Shown here in pieces: positions 37,310 to 46,153 of a DNA stretch of 64,000 nucleotides. Each line of letters begins with the position of its first letter. Position 1 is the first letter of the stretch. Location of the stretch: assembly GCF_002088935.1 (NCBI RefSeq), contig NZ_NCSS01000004.1, forward strand, positions 591,615 through 655,614, written 5' to 3'. The notes beneath the pieces were generated by a model. It did not search any database. It saw only the letters and a list, made by a program, of their open reading frames with translations, and had not been told where the DNA came from. A program made the translations under genes and the position numbers. Source of the DNA: Henriciella litoralis. Lineage in GTDB: Bacteria; Pseudomonadota; Alphaproteobacteria; Caulobacterales; Hyphomonadaceae.

Positions 37310-37585
37310 ATGCCCTCGAGACAGCACAGGATCGCCGACGCGCCACCGTACGATGCGGCTGTGACGGTCTATGATCGCAATCACCTGAAGCTCTATATGC
37401 GCCTGCTCGATGCAAGTGAGGCCGGTGCAACGCTTGAAGATGTGGCGTCGCTCTTGCTCGGTATCGACGCCAACAAGGAGCCGGAACGTGCGCGCCAGGT
37501 CCACGACAGTCATCTATCCCGCGCTCGTTGGATGACCGAACAAGGCTACCGAGATCTTCTCAAGAACGGTCTTTCCGCAGGTTGA
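37310..37585 (+). CDS. DUF2285 protein, short form
   Basis: ATG 37310 gives a 91-residue protein ending LLKNGLSAG, with AVTVYDRNHLKLYMRLLDASEAG and the C-terminal block ARWMTEQGYRDLLKN typical of DUF2285. These proteins are DNA-binding-like and always lie with DUF6499/DUF2285 regulators on ICEs. The following gene is a broken longer homologue. Confidence 0.85.
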   Translation: MPSRQHRIADAPPYDAAVTVYDRNHLKLYMRLLDASEAGATLEDVASLLLGIDANKEPERARQVHDSHLSRARWMTEQGYRDLLKNGLSAG

Positions 37586-37714
37586 TCGGCGTGCGGGCAC
37601 CATGCGTAAAAGACGACGCCAGTGGCCACACAGCGCAACCGCTGGTATAAAGCGTAATATCCCGACTGACTGACGCAATTCCATGCGCCAGTTTGCGATT
37701 GGGAGGATTTCGCA

Positions 37715-38429
37715 ATGCCGTCAGATTGGCGCGACGACAAGCAGTACGATCACTTCGATGATCTCGGTGTCTCCGGGCTCGCTTGGGAATGCCTTCGTCG
37801 GAACTCGCGCTATCGTGATGACTACGAGCTAATGCGGGAGGGCGGCGGCGCTCCAGCAGACTGGGGGTTACGATTTCGCTGTAAACCCACAGCTCAACGC
37901 ACTCAGCGCTCCGATTTTCTGGCTTCCAACCGCAGCACCCGCCGTCGTTCAACTGATCGATGCTCTTCCGGACGTGGGCTTGACCTCTGCCAATCCAGCC
38001 GCGCGCATCGCATATCAGAAGATCGACGACGACGGGATTTCTTGGGTTCGGCTTAAAAACGGCGTTAATCTCGTTGGTAATTTGCTCAGTGATCGCCCCG
38101 TTGGCCTGCTACTTCCGCTAGATGACGACTGGGCAGTTCGGCTAGCCGCCGCTGATCGCCTATATCACCAACTTGTGGAGCGCGACCTGCATCCGCCTAT
38201 CACGCGACAGCGACGCGAACGCCTGAAACGAGCCCTGCGAACAATCGACGGCCGCCAGCGCGGGGCCAGTTATCGCGCCGTCGCCACAGTCTTTTTTGGA
38301 GCCGCCCGCGTGTCCGCTGAGCCATGGAAGACCAGTTCGCTAAAGGCTCAAATCGCCCGCCTTGCTGCCTACGGACGAATGATGATCGATCATGGGTACA
38401 GGAATTTGCTGAAAGGGCAATCTCGGTAG
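37715..38429 (+). pseudogene. DUF6499-DUF2285 regulator, frameshifted
   Basis: The frame starts at ATG 37715 with DWRDDKQYDHFDDLGVSGLAWECLRRNSRYRDDYE, the DUF6499 block, then loses the frame at a T run (37874-37876). The downstream frame continues in sense from NPQLNALSAPIFWLP and ends with the DUF2285 block ARLAAYGRMMIDHGYRNLLKG. One extra T explains the break; removing it restores WGLRFAVNPQLN. The total would be about 237 residues. It may be a true mutation or a base-call error. Confidence 0.8.
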
Positions 38430-38690
38430 GGGCAGGAAAATTGATCAGTAAATATGCTTCTCACGTCCATAATGCGCGCCTACTGGGCGATCTTATTACC
38501 GTGTCCTACACCTTAAGATTTCTAACACCAAACGATACCTCTTCACACTCCGTTCTCATGCCCCCCAAAGGGGAGTGACGTTTTCGCCGCGCGCTGATCG
38601 TCATCCCTCCCGGCGCGCATCTTACGCTTTTCTCGTCTCCGACAGTCCCGCGCTTCCCGAAGCGGGATGGCCTAACCGGAGACGCGACCC

Positions 38691-38975
38691 ATGCCCGATC
38701 CCAATGCCGGACTTCCCCCACGCTATTTGAGAACGCCGGAAGCGGCCCATTTTCTCGGCCTTTCGGGGCGGACGCTCGAAAAACACCGGACCTATGGCAC
38801 GGGGCCACGCTACTCGAAGATCGGCGGGCGCGTCGTCTACGCGATCGAGGATCTGCAAGCCTGGGTCAGCCGGGGAGAGAAGAACTCGACCTCGGACGAC
38901 ACGGGCGACGAGGTGTTGCCCGCCAAGCGGCATGCAGCGATCTCGCCCGCCTATGCACGGAAGGCCCGCTCATGA
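38691..38975 (+). CDS. Small AlpA/MerR-type HTH protein
   Basis: The 94-residue protein contains PRYLRTPEAAHFLGLSGRTLEKHRTYGTGPRYSKIGGRVVYAIEDLQAW in the order typical of excisionase-like helix-turn-helix proteins (motif shown only to define it: PRYLRTPEAAHFLGLS, RVVYAIEDLQAWV). It probably regulates excision or transfer genes. Its stop overlaps the DUF2840 start by four bases. Confidence 0.88.
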   Translation: MPDPNAGLPPRYLRTPEAAHFLGLSGRTLEKHRTYGTGPRYSKIGGRVVYAIEDLQAWVSRGEKNSTSDDTGDEVLPAKRHAAISPAYARKARS

Positions 38976-39478
38976 GCGGCGGCGCCACTGTCGAACTCGT
39001 CTGGATCGAGAAGCAGATCGAGCACTGGATTCGCTTCGGCCGGATCGTGCGGACAACGATCCAGAGCCGCAGTGGCAGCACCGTCGCTTTCGATCCCGGC
39101 GCCGTCTTCGCCTTCGTCCGCTGGCAGGCGAACGACTTCGGGACTACGGAAAGCCGGATCGACATCCTGCGTGCGCCCCGACCGGGTGAGTCCTATGCGA
39201 CCGTGCCGCAGGTGACACCCGGCGGCGATAGCCTGCTGCGCCAGTCCGGCTGGCTCAAGGTCGAACGGGTTCTTCAGTTCGCCGATGCGATCGAAGCGCT
39301 CGGCATCGACCCGGCCGACGCCGCGCCGGACTATTGGCGCCACGTTCACAACAGGCTGTCAGCAGGCCTGGAGCCGCGAGGCTACACAGCCGCTCAACAT
39401 CGCGCCTGGCTCCTGCGCCAAGCCTGTCCACCCGATCCACTGACATTGCGAGCCGCGTCGGCGGGGAGCGTGTCATGA
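38972..39478 (+). CDS. DUF2840 protein
   Basis: The 168 residues have RFGRIVRTTIQSRSGSTVAF, FAFVRWQANDFGTTESRIDIL and the C-terminal LRQACPPDPLTLR, blocks of the DUF2840 family found only on transfer regions. It is translationally coupled on both sides (ATGA overlaps). Function unknown; its position next to the TraF-like peptidase is conserved in these elements. Confidence 0.88.
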   Translation: MSGGATVELVWIEKQIEHWIRFGRIVRTTIQSRSGSTVAFDPGAVFAFVRWQANDFGTTESRIDILRAPRPGESYATVPQVTPGGDSLLRQSGWLKVERVLQFADAIEALGIDPADAAPDYWRHVHNRLSAGLEPRGYTAAQHRAWLLRQACPPDPLTLRAASAGSVS

Positions 39479-40053
39479 CCCGGTTCGGATACGTCATGAC
39501 GACCTATTTCTCGGTGCTCGCGATCGGCGGACTGGCCTTCGTTCATGTGAGCCCCAAGCTGATCTGGAACGCGTCCGCAAGCGCGCCCATCGGGCTATAC
39601 GCCGTTGCGTCGGACGACGATCTTGCCGTAGGCGATCTGGTCGTCGTCGATCCGCCGGAATCGCTTGCGACCTATCTCGCCGAGCGCGGCTATCTGCCCG
39701 AGGGCGTACCGCTCCTCAAGCACGTCGCTGCGCTTCCCGGACAACGTGTCTGCCGCGATGGCGCCGCTGTCGCTGTCGACGACATCCCCCTGGCGCAGGC
39801 CCAGCCGAGCGACCGCTTCGGACGCGACCTGCCCGTTTGGCAGGGCTGCCACTTCGTCGCCAAGACGGAACTCTTCCTCCTGAATCCAAGCCATCCCGAC
39901 AGTCTCGACGGTCGCTATTTCGGCGCACTCCCGGCAGACGCCGTGATCGGGCGCGCCGTTCCGATCCTCACCGATGAAGACGGCGACGGCCACTATGTCT
40001 GGCGCGCCGATCACGACGCCGACGCTCTCGAAAATTCTTCCGACCGCAAATGA
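39475..40053 (+). CDS. traF: TraF-like S26 signal peptidase
   Basis: ATG 39475 overlaps the DUF2840 stop. The 192-residue protein has an N-terminal membrane segment (about residues 10-28), the S26 catalytic Ser36 in SASAPIGLY and the general-base Lys82 in PLLKHVAALPGQ, plus the FGALPADAVIGRAVPILTDEDG ending found in TraF. In RP4, TraF circularises the pilin TrbC; no TrbC gene is in this window. Confidence 0.9.
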   Translation: MTRFGYVMTTYFSVLAIGGLAFVHVSPKLIWNASASAPIGLYAVASDDDLAVGDLVVVDPPESLATYLAERGYLPEGVPLLKHVAALPGQRVCRDGAAVAVDDIPLAQAQPSDRFGRDLPVWQGCHFVAKTELFLLNPSHPDSLDGRYFGALPADAVIGRAVPILTDEDGDGHYVWRADHDADALENSSDRK

Positions 40054-40066
40054 AAGGAACTGCCCC

Positions 40067-40414
40067 ATGGCTCAGATCGGTCAATTCACCCGCACAGAAA
40101 CCGGCTTCACCGGACGCCTTCACACGCTCATTCTCTACCGAGAACTCACCCTCGTCCCGGCAACATCGTCGGACAGCGAAAACGCGCCCGACTATCGCAT
40201 CCATCACGGCGATCACGACGGACCGGAGATCGGCGCCGGCTGGAAACGCACCGGCGAGAAGGCTGGTGAATACATCTCTTTGCAGATCGACGACCCGACC
40301 TTCGCATTTCCGATCCGCGCCAATCTCTTCAAGACGGATGCGGAAGACGAGCATTGGGCGCTCCATTGGAACCGCCCCGCAAAGCGTTCCGAGAAGCGTG
40401 ATGAGCCCCGCTAA
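40067..40414 (+). CDS. DUF736 protein, copy 2
   Basis: ATG 40067 gives 115 residues with AQIGQFTRTETGFTGRLHTL, IGAGWKRTGEKAGEYISLQIDDPTF and FPIRANLF. It is diverged from copy 1 (36537-36869) but has the same W.R...G.YiSl.iDDP.f blocks. It overlaps the lytic transglycosylase gene by 14 bases. Confidence 0.88.
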   Translation: MAQIGQFTRTETGFTGRLHTLILYRELTLVPATSSDSENAPDYRIHHGDHDGPEIGAGWKRTGEKAGEYISLQIDDPTFAFPIRANLFKTDAEDEHWALHWNRPAKRSEKRDEPR

Positions 40415-41120
40415 GCCGTTTCGACACTGCGCGTTGGTTGCAAGGCTCGCCCTCTGCGGTCTGTTCCAAGGCGTTGTCATCTCTGACGTCGCCTATGCAG
40501 AGACCGCGCCTCTAAAGGCATCGAAAAGCAGCCGTTCCTATGCAGCCTATATCACCCAAGCCTCGCTGCGCTTCGGCATTCCGGAGCACTGGCTTGTCGC
40601 CATCATGCGCGCGGAAAGCGCCGGGGCTGCACGGGCGGAAAGCGCGAAAGGCGCGATGGGGCTGATGCAGATCATGCCCGACACCTGGGAGGAACTGCGC
40701 GCGCGTTACGGTCTGGGGCGCGATCCGTTCGATCCGCGCGACAACATTCTCGCCGGCGCCGCTTATCTGCGCGAACTGCATGACCGCTTCGGATCGCCGG
40801 GCTTTCTCGCCGCCTACAATGCGGGACCGACACGCTACGCCGAGCATCTAGCTACAGGCCGACCGTTGCCCCGAGAAACCCGCGATTATGTGGCGACGCT
40901 GATGCCGCTCCTCAGCGCGTCGGTTGCAGCAGAACGGCGAGAGCAGAGCGCAATTCTGACCGTGGATTGGCGCACGGCGCCACTCTTCGCCGCGCATGAT
41001 GATCGACAATCGGCTGCTGACGAAACGCACCCAGGCAGCGGCACCGACGTTTATCCTCCGCACACATCGGGCGCCTCCGACAGCCTTTTCCCGCCACATG
41101 GAACCGGGGATCAGCGATGA
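40401..41120 (+). CDS. Secreted lytic transglycosylase (VirB1-like)
   Basis: The 239-residue protein has a signal peptide (MSPAKPFRHCALVARLALCG... to about residue 33), then an SLT domain with the catalytic Glu72 in IMRAESAG and the GAMGLMQIMPDTW and YNAGP blocks. It cuts peptidoglycan locally to let the mating pore through. A C-terminal polar tail of about 60 residues follows. The gene starts inside the DUF736 gene. Confidence 0.9.
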   Translation: MSPAKPFRHCALVARLALCGLFQGVVISDVAYAETAPLKASKSSRSYAAYITQASLRFGIPEHWLVAIMRAESAGAARAESAKGAMGLMQIMPDTWEELRARYGLGRDPFDPRDNILAGAAYLRELHDRFGSPGFLAAYNAGPTRYAEHLATGRPLPRETRDYVATLMPLLSASVAAERREQSAILTVDWRTAPLFAAHDDRQSAADETHPGSGTDVYPPHTSGASDSLFPPHGTGDQR

Positions 41121-41195
41121 TCCCGCTGATCGCACTCTCGCGCAGTCCGTCGCGCGATGGCGTGTTTCCGGGAGGAAGGACGGAGACGGAAGGCG

Positions 41196-41258
41196 CAACA
41201 ACAACGGGAGGGCGAGATAAAAGGCGCGGCACGGATGCACGCTATGTCGTTGTTGTTG
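41196..41258. other. Inverted repeat upstream of the relaxase, possible oriT
   Basis: CAACAACAACG (41196-41206) and CGTTGTTGTTG (41248-41258) are perfect reverse complements 41 bases apart in the 247-base gap between the transglycosylase and the relaxase. Relaxase origins usually lie in such gaps with inverted repeats. No nick-site consensus was recognised, so the oriT call is only positional. Confidence 0.35.
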
Positions 41259-41367
41259 TTGGGTATTTCGCCCGCTGCGGTCATGGGTACAGTGCCGCCC
41301 CACGGCTCAACCCTTTGTTTTTATGCGGGTTTCACCGTGCCGCGCGCTTTCAAGCGGGCGCTTTGTC

Positions 41368-43125
41368 ATGAGCGACCGCGATAATGACATGCGCATCCGG
41401 CCCGGCCGTATCCGCAACAAAGGGACAAGCGCCCGGAAGGCGCAAAGCTTTGTCGGCCAGGTCATGGGCGCGGCCCGCAAGGCCGGACACACCGGATACA
41501 AGCTGAACGGTTCGAAAGGACGTCGTCGCGGATCGCAATTCGGCCGAGGCCGTTTCGCCGGCGCAGCGCGCGGACTGTCACGCACCCAGCGGCGCGTCGT
41601 CATCAAGGCGCGCGTCGTCCGTCATCGCGGCGCACGTTTCCGTTCCGCCCCGCTCGCCAAGCACATCGCCTATCTCAAGCGCGAGGGGGTGACCCGCGAC
41701 GGTCGCGACGCAGGCATGTTCGGCGTTGAAGCAGACAACGTCGATGATCGCGCCTTCGCCGAACGCTGCGAAGAGGACCGGCATCATTTCCGCTTCATCG
41801 TCTCACCCGAAGACGCCGACCGCCTTGAAGACCTGCGCGCCTACACGCGCGACCTGATGAATGAGGCCGAGCGCGATCTTGGCACCAAGCTCGACTGGAT
41901 CGGCGTCGATCACTGGAACACAGACAATCCGCACATCCATGTTCTCGTGCGGGGCCGCGCCGACGACGGCAAGGACCTTGTCATCGCCCGCGACTATATC
42001 AGCCGAGGGTTCCGCAGCCGCGCCGAGCAACTGGTCGAACTGGAGCTCGGGCCGCGCTCCGAGCAGGAGATCGCATCCGGACTTCAGGCTGAGGTGACAG
42101 CCGAACGATGGACGGGTCTTGACCGCGCGCTGCAAGGGCTTGCCGATGACGGCGCCGGCGTTGCCGATCTGCGTCTCGGGTCGCCGGAGCCGCGCGATCC
42201 AGAACTACGCAAATTGCTGATCGGCCGCGCGCAGACGCTCGAACGGCTCGGCCTCGCCGACAAGCTCGCCCCCACCGTGTGGTCGCTGAAGCCCGGCGCC
42301 CAACAGACGTTGCGCGAACTTTCCATCCGGGGCGACATCATCAAGACCATGCATCGCGCCATGGCGGGCGGACCCGATCGCGCGCAAGCGGACTTCGCCA
42401 TTGAAGACACGCCTCACGCCCCGGTGCTGGGAAGACTCGTCGAACGTGGCCTCCATGACGAGCTGAGCGGTGAAGCCTATGCCGTGATCGACGCGGTGGA
42501 CGGCCGCGTCCATCATCTGCGCTTCAACGATCTCGACGCCACGGGCGACACGCCCGAAGGCGGCATTGTCGAAACGCGTGTCTGGCGTTCGAACGATGGC
42601 GGTGGTCAGCGCATGGCCCTCGTCGGCCGCTCCGATCTCAACCTCGAAACCCAGATCGGTGCGAACGGCGCGACCTGGCTCGACCGAGTGCAACTGGCAA
42701 AGGAACGCGCGCCGCTCAGCATGGGCGGCTTCGGCGCCGAGGTCCGCGGGGCACTGGACCGGCGTGGCAATCATCTCGTCGCCGAAGGACTGGCGATCAG
42801 AAACGGCCGGCGCATCACCTTCGCCGGCGATCTTCTGAAAACGCTGCGCGACCGAGAACTCGACACGGCGGCGGCGGCTATCGAGGCCGAGACCGGCTTG
42901 CCTCGCCGCAAGCCCGTCGATGGTGATCGCATCTCCGGCACCTATCGCCAGCGGCTCGATCTCGCCTCGGGTCGCTTCGCCATGGTCGATGACGGTCTCG
43001 GCTTCGAACTCGTCCCGTGGAAACCCCAGCTCGAACGCCATCTCGGCCAGACCGTGATGGGAACGATGACGCCGGGCGGCGGGATCGACTGGAGCCTTGG
43101 CCGCAAGCGCGGGCTTGGCGTCTGA
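41368..43125 (+). CDS. VirD2-like relaxase (DUF3363)
   Basis: ATG 41368 gives 585 residues. The relaxase domain (about 60-260) has the metal-binding histidines in GVDHWNTDNPHIHVLVRG (His182, His189, His191) and the upstream HHFRFIVSPEDA block. The C-terminal half is DUF3363-like (PRRKPVDGDRISGTYRQ near the end). It is expected to nick oriT and lead the strand into the recipient. It is followed at 24 bases by the coupling-protein gene. Confidence 0.9.
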   Translation: MSDRDNDMRIRPGRIRNKGTSARKAQSFVGQVMGAARKAGHTGYKLNGSKGRRRGSQFGRGRFAGAARGLSRTQRRVVIKARVVRHRGARFRSAPLAKHIAYLKREGVTRDGRDAGMFGVEADNVDDRAFAERCEEDRHHFRFIVSPEDADRLEDLRAYTRDLMNEAERDLGTKLDWIGVDHWNTDNPHIHVLVRGRADDGKDLVIARDYISRGFRSRAEQLVELELGPRSEQEIASGLQAEVTAERWTGLDRALQGLADDGAGVADLRLGSPEPRDPELRKLLIGRAQTLERLGLADKLAPTVWSLKPGAQQTLRELSIRGDIIKTMHRAMAGGPDRAQADFAIEDTPHAPVLGRLVERGLHDELSGEAYAVIDAVDGRVHHLRFNDLDATGDTPEGGIVETRVWRSNDGGGQRMALVGRSDLNLETQIGANGATWLDRVQLAKERAPLSMGGFGAEVRGALDRRGNHLVAEGLAIRNGRRITFAGDLLKTLRDRELDTAAAAIEAETGLPRRKPVDGDRISGTYRQRLDLASGRFAMVDDGLGFELVPWKPQLERHLGQTVMGTMTPGGGIDWSLGRKRGLGV

Positions 43126-43148
43126 GCATTGCCCCGGAAGGAAAAGAC

Positions 43149-45158
43149 ATGCCGATCAAGACACAGCCAACACAGGCCACCAAAATCCTCTGGGGCCAGA
43201 TCATCATCGTCTCGCTCGTTGTGGTCGGTTTCATCTGGACCGCAACACAGTGGACCGCATGGCGGCTCGGCTTTCAGCCTCAGCTCGGCGCGCCGACGAC
43301 GGACATTCTCGGATGGCCGATCTATCCGCCCTGGAGCTTCTTCGTCTGGTGGTATTTCTACGACGCCTATGCGCCGCGTGTGTTCGTCGAAGGCGCGATC
43401 ATTGCCGGCAGCGGCGGGATCGCCGCGATCGGTGTCGCGATTTTCCTCTCCGTCCTCCGGGCTCGCGAGGCGCGCGACGTAACCACCTACGGCTCAGCCC
43501 GATGGGCGGAGCGGAAGGACGTTGAATCGTCCGGGTTGCTTGCCGCGGACGGCGTCGTGCTTGGCCGCTTCGAGAACCACTACCTCCGGCATGACGGCCC
43601 GGAGCATGTGCTCTGCTTCGCGCCAACCCGCTCGGGCAAGGGCGTCGGCCTCGTCGTCCCGAGTCTCCTGACCTGGCCGGGCTCGGCCATCGTCCATGAC
43701 ATCAAGGGAGAGAATTGGCTGCTCACCGCCGGGTGGCGGGCGCGGTTCACCCGCACCATCCTGTTCGATCCGACCGACGCGAAGAGCGCGGCCTACAATC
43801 CACTGCTCGAAGTCCGGCGCGGCGACAGCGAAGTACGCGACGTCCAGAACGTCGCCGACATCCTCGTCGATCCGGAAGGTCTGCTCGAACGCCGGAACCA
43901 TTGGGAGAAGACTAGCCATTCGCTGCTCGTCGGCGCGATCCTCCATGTCCTCTACGCCGAGGCGGACAAGACGCTCGCCGGCGTCGCCGCCTTCCTCTCT
44001 GATCCGGGCCGGCCGATCGAGGCGACGCTCGCGGCGATGATGCGCACACCGCATCTTGGCGACCGGCCGCATCCGGTCGTGGCGCAGGTGGCGCGCGAAC
44101 TCCTCAACAAATCGGAAAACGAACGCTCCGGTGTTCTGTCTACGGCGATGAGTTTTCTGGGCCTCTATCGCGATCCCGTCGTCGCCAGGGTCACGAGCCG
44201 CTGCGACTGGCGGATCAAGGATCTGGTCTCTGGCGCGCGGCCGACCACGCTCTATCTCGTCGTGCCGCCCTCCGACATCAGCCGCACAAAGCCGCTCGTC
44301 CGGCTTGTGCTGAACCAGATCGGACGTAGGCTGACAGAAGAGTTGAACGCCAATCGCAAGCGCCATCGCCTGTTGCTGATGCTCGACGAATTTCCGGCGC
44401 TCGGGCGGCTCGACTTCTTCGAGAGCCAGCTCGCCTTCATGGCGGGCTACGGTCTGAAAGCCTTCCTGATCGCGCAATCCCTCAATCAGATAGAGAAGGC
44501 TTATGGGCAGAACAACGCCATCCTTGACAACTGCCATGTGCGGGTCAGTTTCGCGACCAATGACGAGCGCACCGCCAAGCGCGTGTCCGACGCCCTCGGC
44601 ACGGCGACCGAGATGCGGGCGATGAAGAACTATGCCGGACACAGATTGTCGCCCTGGCTCGGCCATCTCATGGTCTCCCGGCAAGAGACCGCACGGCCTT
44701 TGATGACGCCTGGCGAGATCATGCAATTGCCGCCGGATGATGAAATCGTGCTCGTCTCCGGCGCGCCGCCGATCCGGGGGAAGAAGGCGCGCTACTATGC
44801 CGACCCGCAGCTGAATACACGCATCCTGTCGCCGCCGCAGCTGACTGCAGACCCTTCCGTGCCCGATAAACCGCAAACGGATGATTGGAGCGACCGGGCG
44901 CCCATAGCTACCCCCAAGCCAAGGAAGAAGGCCACCAGAGATGCGGGCGAAGACACCGACGGCGGCATCCGCCGCGAGCCGGACCTGCCCGAACATGAAG
45001 ACATCGCACCGGAACCGGCGCCGTCCGCACGGGAAGAGTTTGCAGGCCTGGACGACGAACCGGATGACGATGCGCAACGCGCTCGCCAGATGCAGGGCCG
45101 GTTCAAAAGCATTGCGCGCCAAGCTTCGCTCGATGCCGATGATGGCATCGAGCTCTGA
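43149..45158 (+). CDS. traG: TraG/VirD4 coupling ATPase
   Basis: In this 669-residue protein two N-terminal membrane segments (about residues 14-34 and 75-97) are followed by the ATPase domain with Walker A FAPTRSGKGVGLVVPS (Lys164) and Walker B RLLLMLDEFPALG, and the LTKPLVRLVLNQIGRRL region. The C-terminal 90 residues are charged and rich in Pro/Asp/Glu. It links the relaxase to the secretion channel. It would need the Trb pore, which is not encoded in the window. Confidence 0.92.
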   Translation: MPIKTQPTQATKILWGQIIIVSLVVVGFIWTATQWTAWRLGFQPQLGAPTTDILGWPIYPPWSFFVWWYFYDAYAPRVFVEGAIIAGSGGIAAIGVAIFLSVLRAREARDVTTYGSARWAERKDVESSGLLAADGVVLGRFENHYLRHDGPEHVLCFAPTRSGKGVGLVVPSLLTWPGSAIVHDIKGENWLLTAGWRARFTRTILFDPTDAKSAAYNPLLEVRRGDSEVRDVQNVADILVDPEGLLERRNHWEKTSHSLLVGAILHVLYAEADKTLAGVAAFLSDPGRPIEATLAAMMRTPHLGDRPHPVVAQVARELLNKSENERSGVLSTAMSFLGLYRDPVVARVTSRCDWRIKDLVSGARPTTLYLVVPPSDISRTKPLVRLVLNQIGRRLTEELNANRKRHRLLLMLDEFPALGRLDFFESQLAFMAGYGLKAFLIAQSLNQIEKAYGQNNAILDNCHVRVSFATNDERTAKRVSDALGTATEMRAMKNYAGHRLSPWLGHLMVSRQETARPLMTPGEIMQLPPDDEIVLVSGAPPIRGKKARYYADPQLNTRILSPPQLTADPSVPDKPQTDDWSDRAPIATPKPRKKATRDAGEDTDGGIRREPDLPEHEDIAPEPAPSAREEFAGLDDEPDDDAQRARQMQGRFKSIARQASLDADDGIEL

Positions 45159-45166
45159 GGTCCGCC

Positions 45167-45586
45167 ATGAAGAAAGATCGACAGAATGTGTATTTCGATC
45201 CGTCGCTGTCAGCCGAACTCGACGCTTTAGCGGCGCGGCGCAATGTGTCGAAATCTCAGATCGTCGAAGCGGCGCTGGCCTCCTATCTCTCACCTGACGC
45301 CGCCGATCAGCGCGAGGCTGCGATCACGCGACGCCTTGACCGTCTGACTCGCGTTGTCGAACGGCTCGAACGCGACGTGACGATCGGCAATGAGGCGCTT
45401 GCTCTGTTCGTCCGGTTCTGGCTCACGACGACTCCGCCATTGCCAGATACGATGCGCGATGCCGCGCAGGCGAAAGGCCGCGAGCGGTATGAAGGCTTTG
45501 TGGAGACCCTCGGAAGGCGGCTGGCGAAGGGGAGCACCTTCGCCAAAGAAGTTTCGCAAGACATCGCAAGTGGCAATTCGGAGTAA
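45167..45586 (+). CDS. CopG/ribbon-helix-helix protein next to TraG
   Basis: The 139-residue protein begins MKKDRQNVYFDPSLSAELDALAARRNVSKSQIVEAALASYL-like residues, a ribbon-helix-helix fold, followed by a helical region with RLDRLTRVVERLERDVTIGNEAL. It is the usual gene between traG and trbB in this element family, where it probably regulates transfer. The trb genes should follow, but the sequence behind it is debris. Confidence 0.88.
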   Translation: MKKDRQNVYFDPSLSAELDALAARRNVSKSQIVEAALASYLSPDAADQREAAITRRLDRLTRVVERLERDVTIGNEALALFVRFWLTTTPPLPDTMRDAAQAKGRERYEGFVETLGRRLAKGSTFAKEVSQDIASGNSE

Positions 45587-46153
45587 TGAGCGCCGTAAAC
45601 CCTGTTAGCACGTTCTCAAGGCCATTGATCAATGGTCATCCTCCAATGTCTCTTCAACTTCGCCGCAACCCAAGTGGTCAGAAGTAGCCGCCTCCAGCAT
45701 CTAACGCCTTTCTTTGAAGTCGTCGATATCCTCGTAGTGCAGCCCCAATGAATAGCCCCTAGATTTGTAGACGTCTTCTTCCCTGAATTTGAGGCCAGGA
45801 GGCGGTGAAGGGTACGGGTAATTTCAGCGAGGAGTTCAAGCGGGATGCAGTGACGCAGATCACTGAGCGGGTCGTCGACACGGCTGAAACAGGCAGCAAA
45901 GATTACATCATTTGGGATGATAAGCTCCCGGAGCTTAGTCTGAGCGTCTTCGTATCCGGGATAAGAAGCCATCGCGGTTGAGGCTTTTCGGTATTAAGTG
46001 CGCGGGGAGGCTACTTCATGAGCGTTTGAACTCCAGGCCTTCGGGACTGGAAAAACAGCTGAATTATCCATCGTAGTGAATGTGTTCGCCATGAGTTGAG
46101 ACAACCCGATACATGGCGCACTGAAGCCCTGTTCAGCGGTGTCGGGGGCTGGT
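45587..46153. other. Debris at the end of the transfer module
   Basis: The 567 bases hold no intact gene. The recognisable piece is a chimeric frame at 45805-45981 joining IS3-type and integrase-type N-termini. GC content and codon pattern fall compared with the element genes on the left, which fits a recombination junction. Confidence 0.6.
45805..45981 (+). pseudogene. Chimeric fragment: IS3 OrfA N-terminus joined to integrase N-terminus
   Basis: One open frame of 58 residues from GTG 45805 starts GTGNFSEEFKRDAVTQITER, the N-terminus of IS3-family OrfA, then runs in frame into TAETGSKDYIIWDDKLPELS, which resembles the arm-binding N-terminus of tyrosine integrases (usually DY..WDd.lpGFG.RV). 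It ends VFVSGIRSHRG and a stop. Both parts lack their catalytic domains. An AGGAGG stretch lies upstream of the GTG. It is read as the fused end of two different mobile genes. Confidence 0.65.

Larger units (their letters stand above)
26722..45586. mobile_element. Integrative conjugative element, left part (recombinase to TraG/RHH)
   Basis: Gene order from tRNA-Ser inward: serine recombinase, TA pair, DUF932, ParB-like, Toprim, DUF2493, DUF736, DUF2285, DUF2840, TraF-like, DUF736, lytic transglycosylase, relaxase, TraG, RHH. This is the standard mobilisation half of alphaproteobacterial ICEs with a Trb-type pore. The Trb genes expected after the RHH gene are missing, and no second attachment repeat was seen in the window, so the right boundary given here is the last identifiable element gene. 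Confidence 0.8.

Noticed and set aside
41117..41371. Small open frame between transglycosylase and relaxase (ATGA overlap)
   Set aside because: It has no hydrophobic or domain pattern, covers the inverted repeat, and overlaps the relaxase start; the gap is better explained as a possible oriT.
43494..45293. Minus-strand open frame of 599 codons across traG
   Set aside because: Shadow of TraG; it would cross the traG-RHH boundary and has no recognisable fold.
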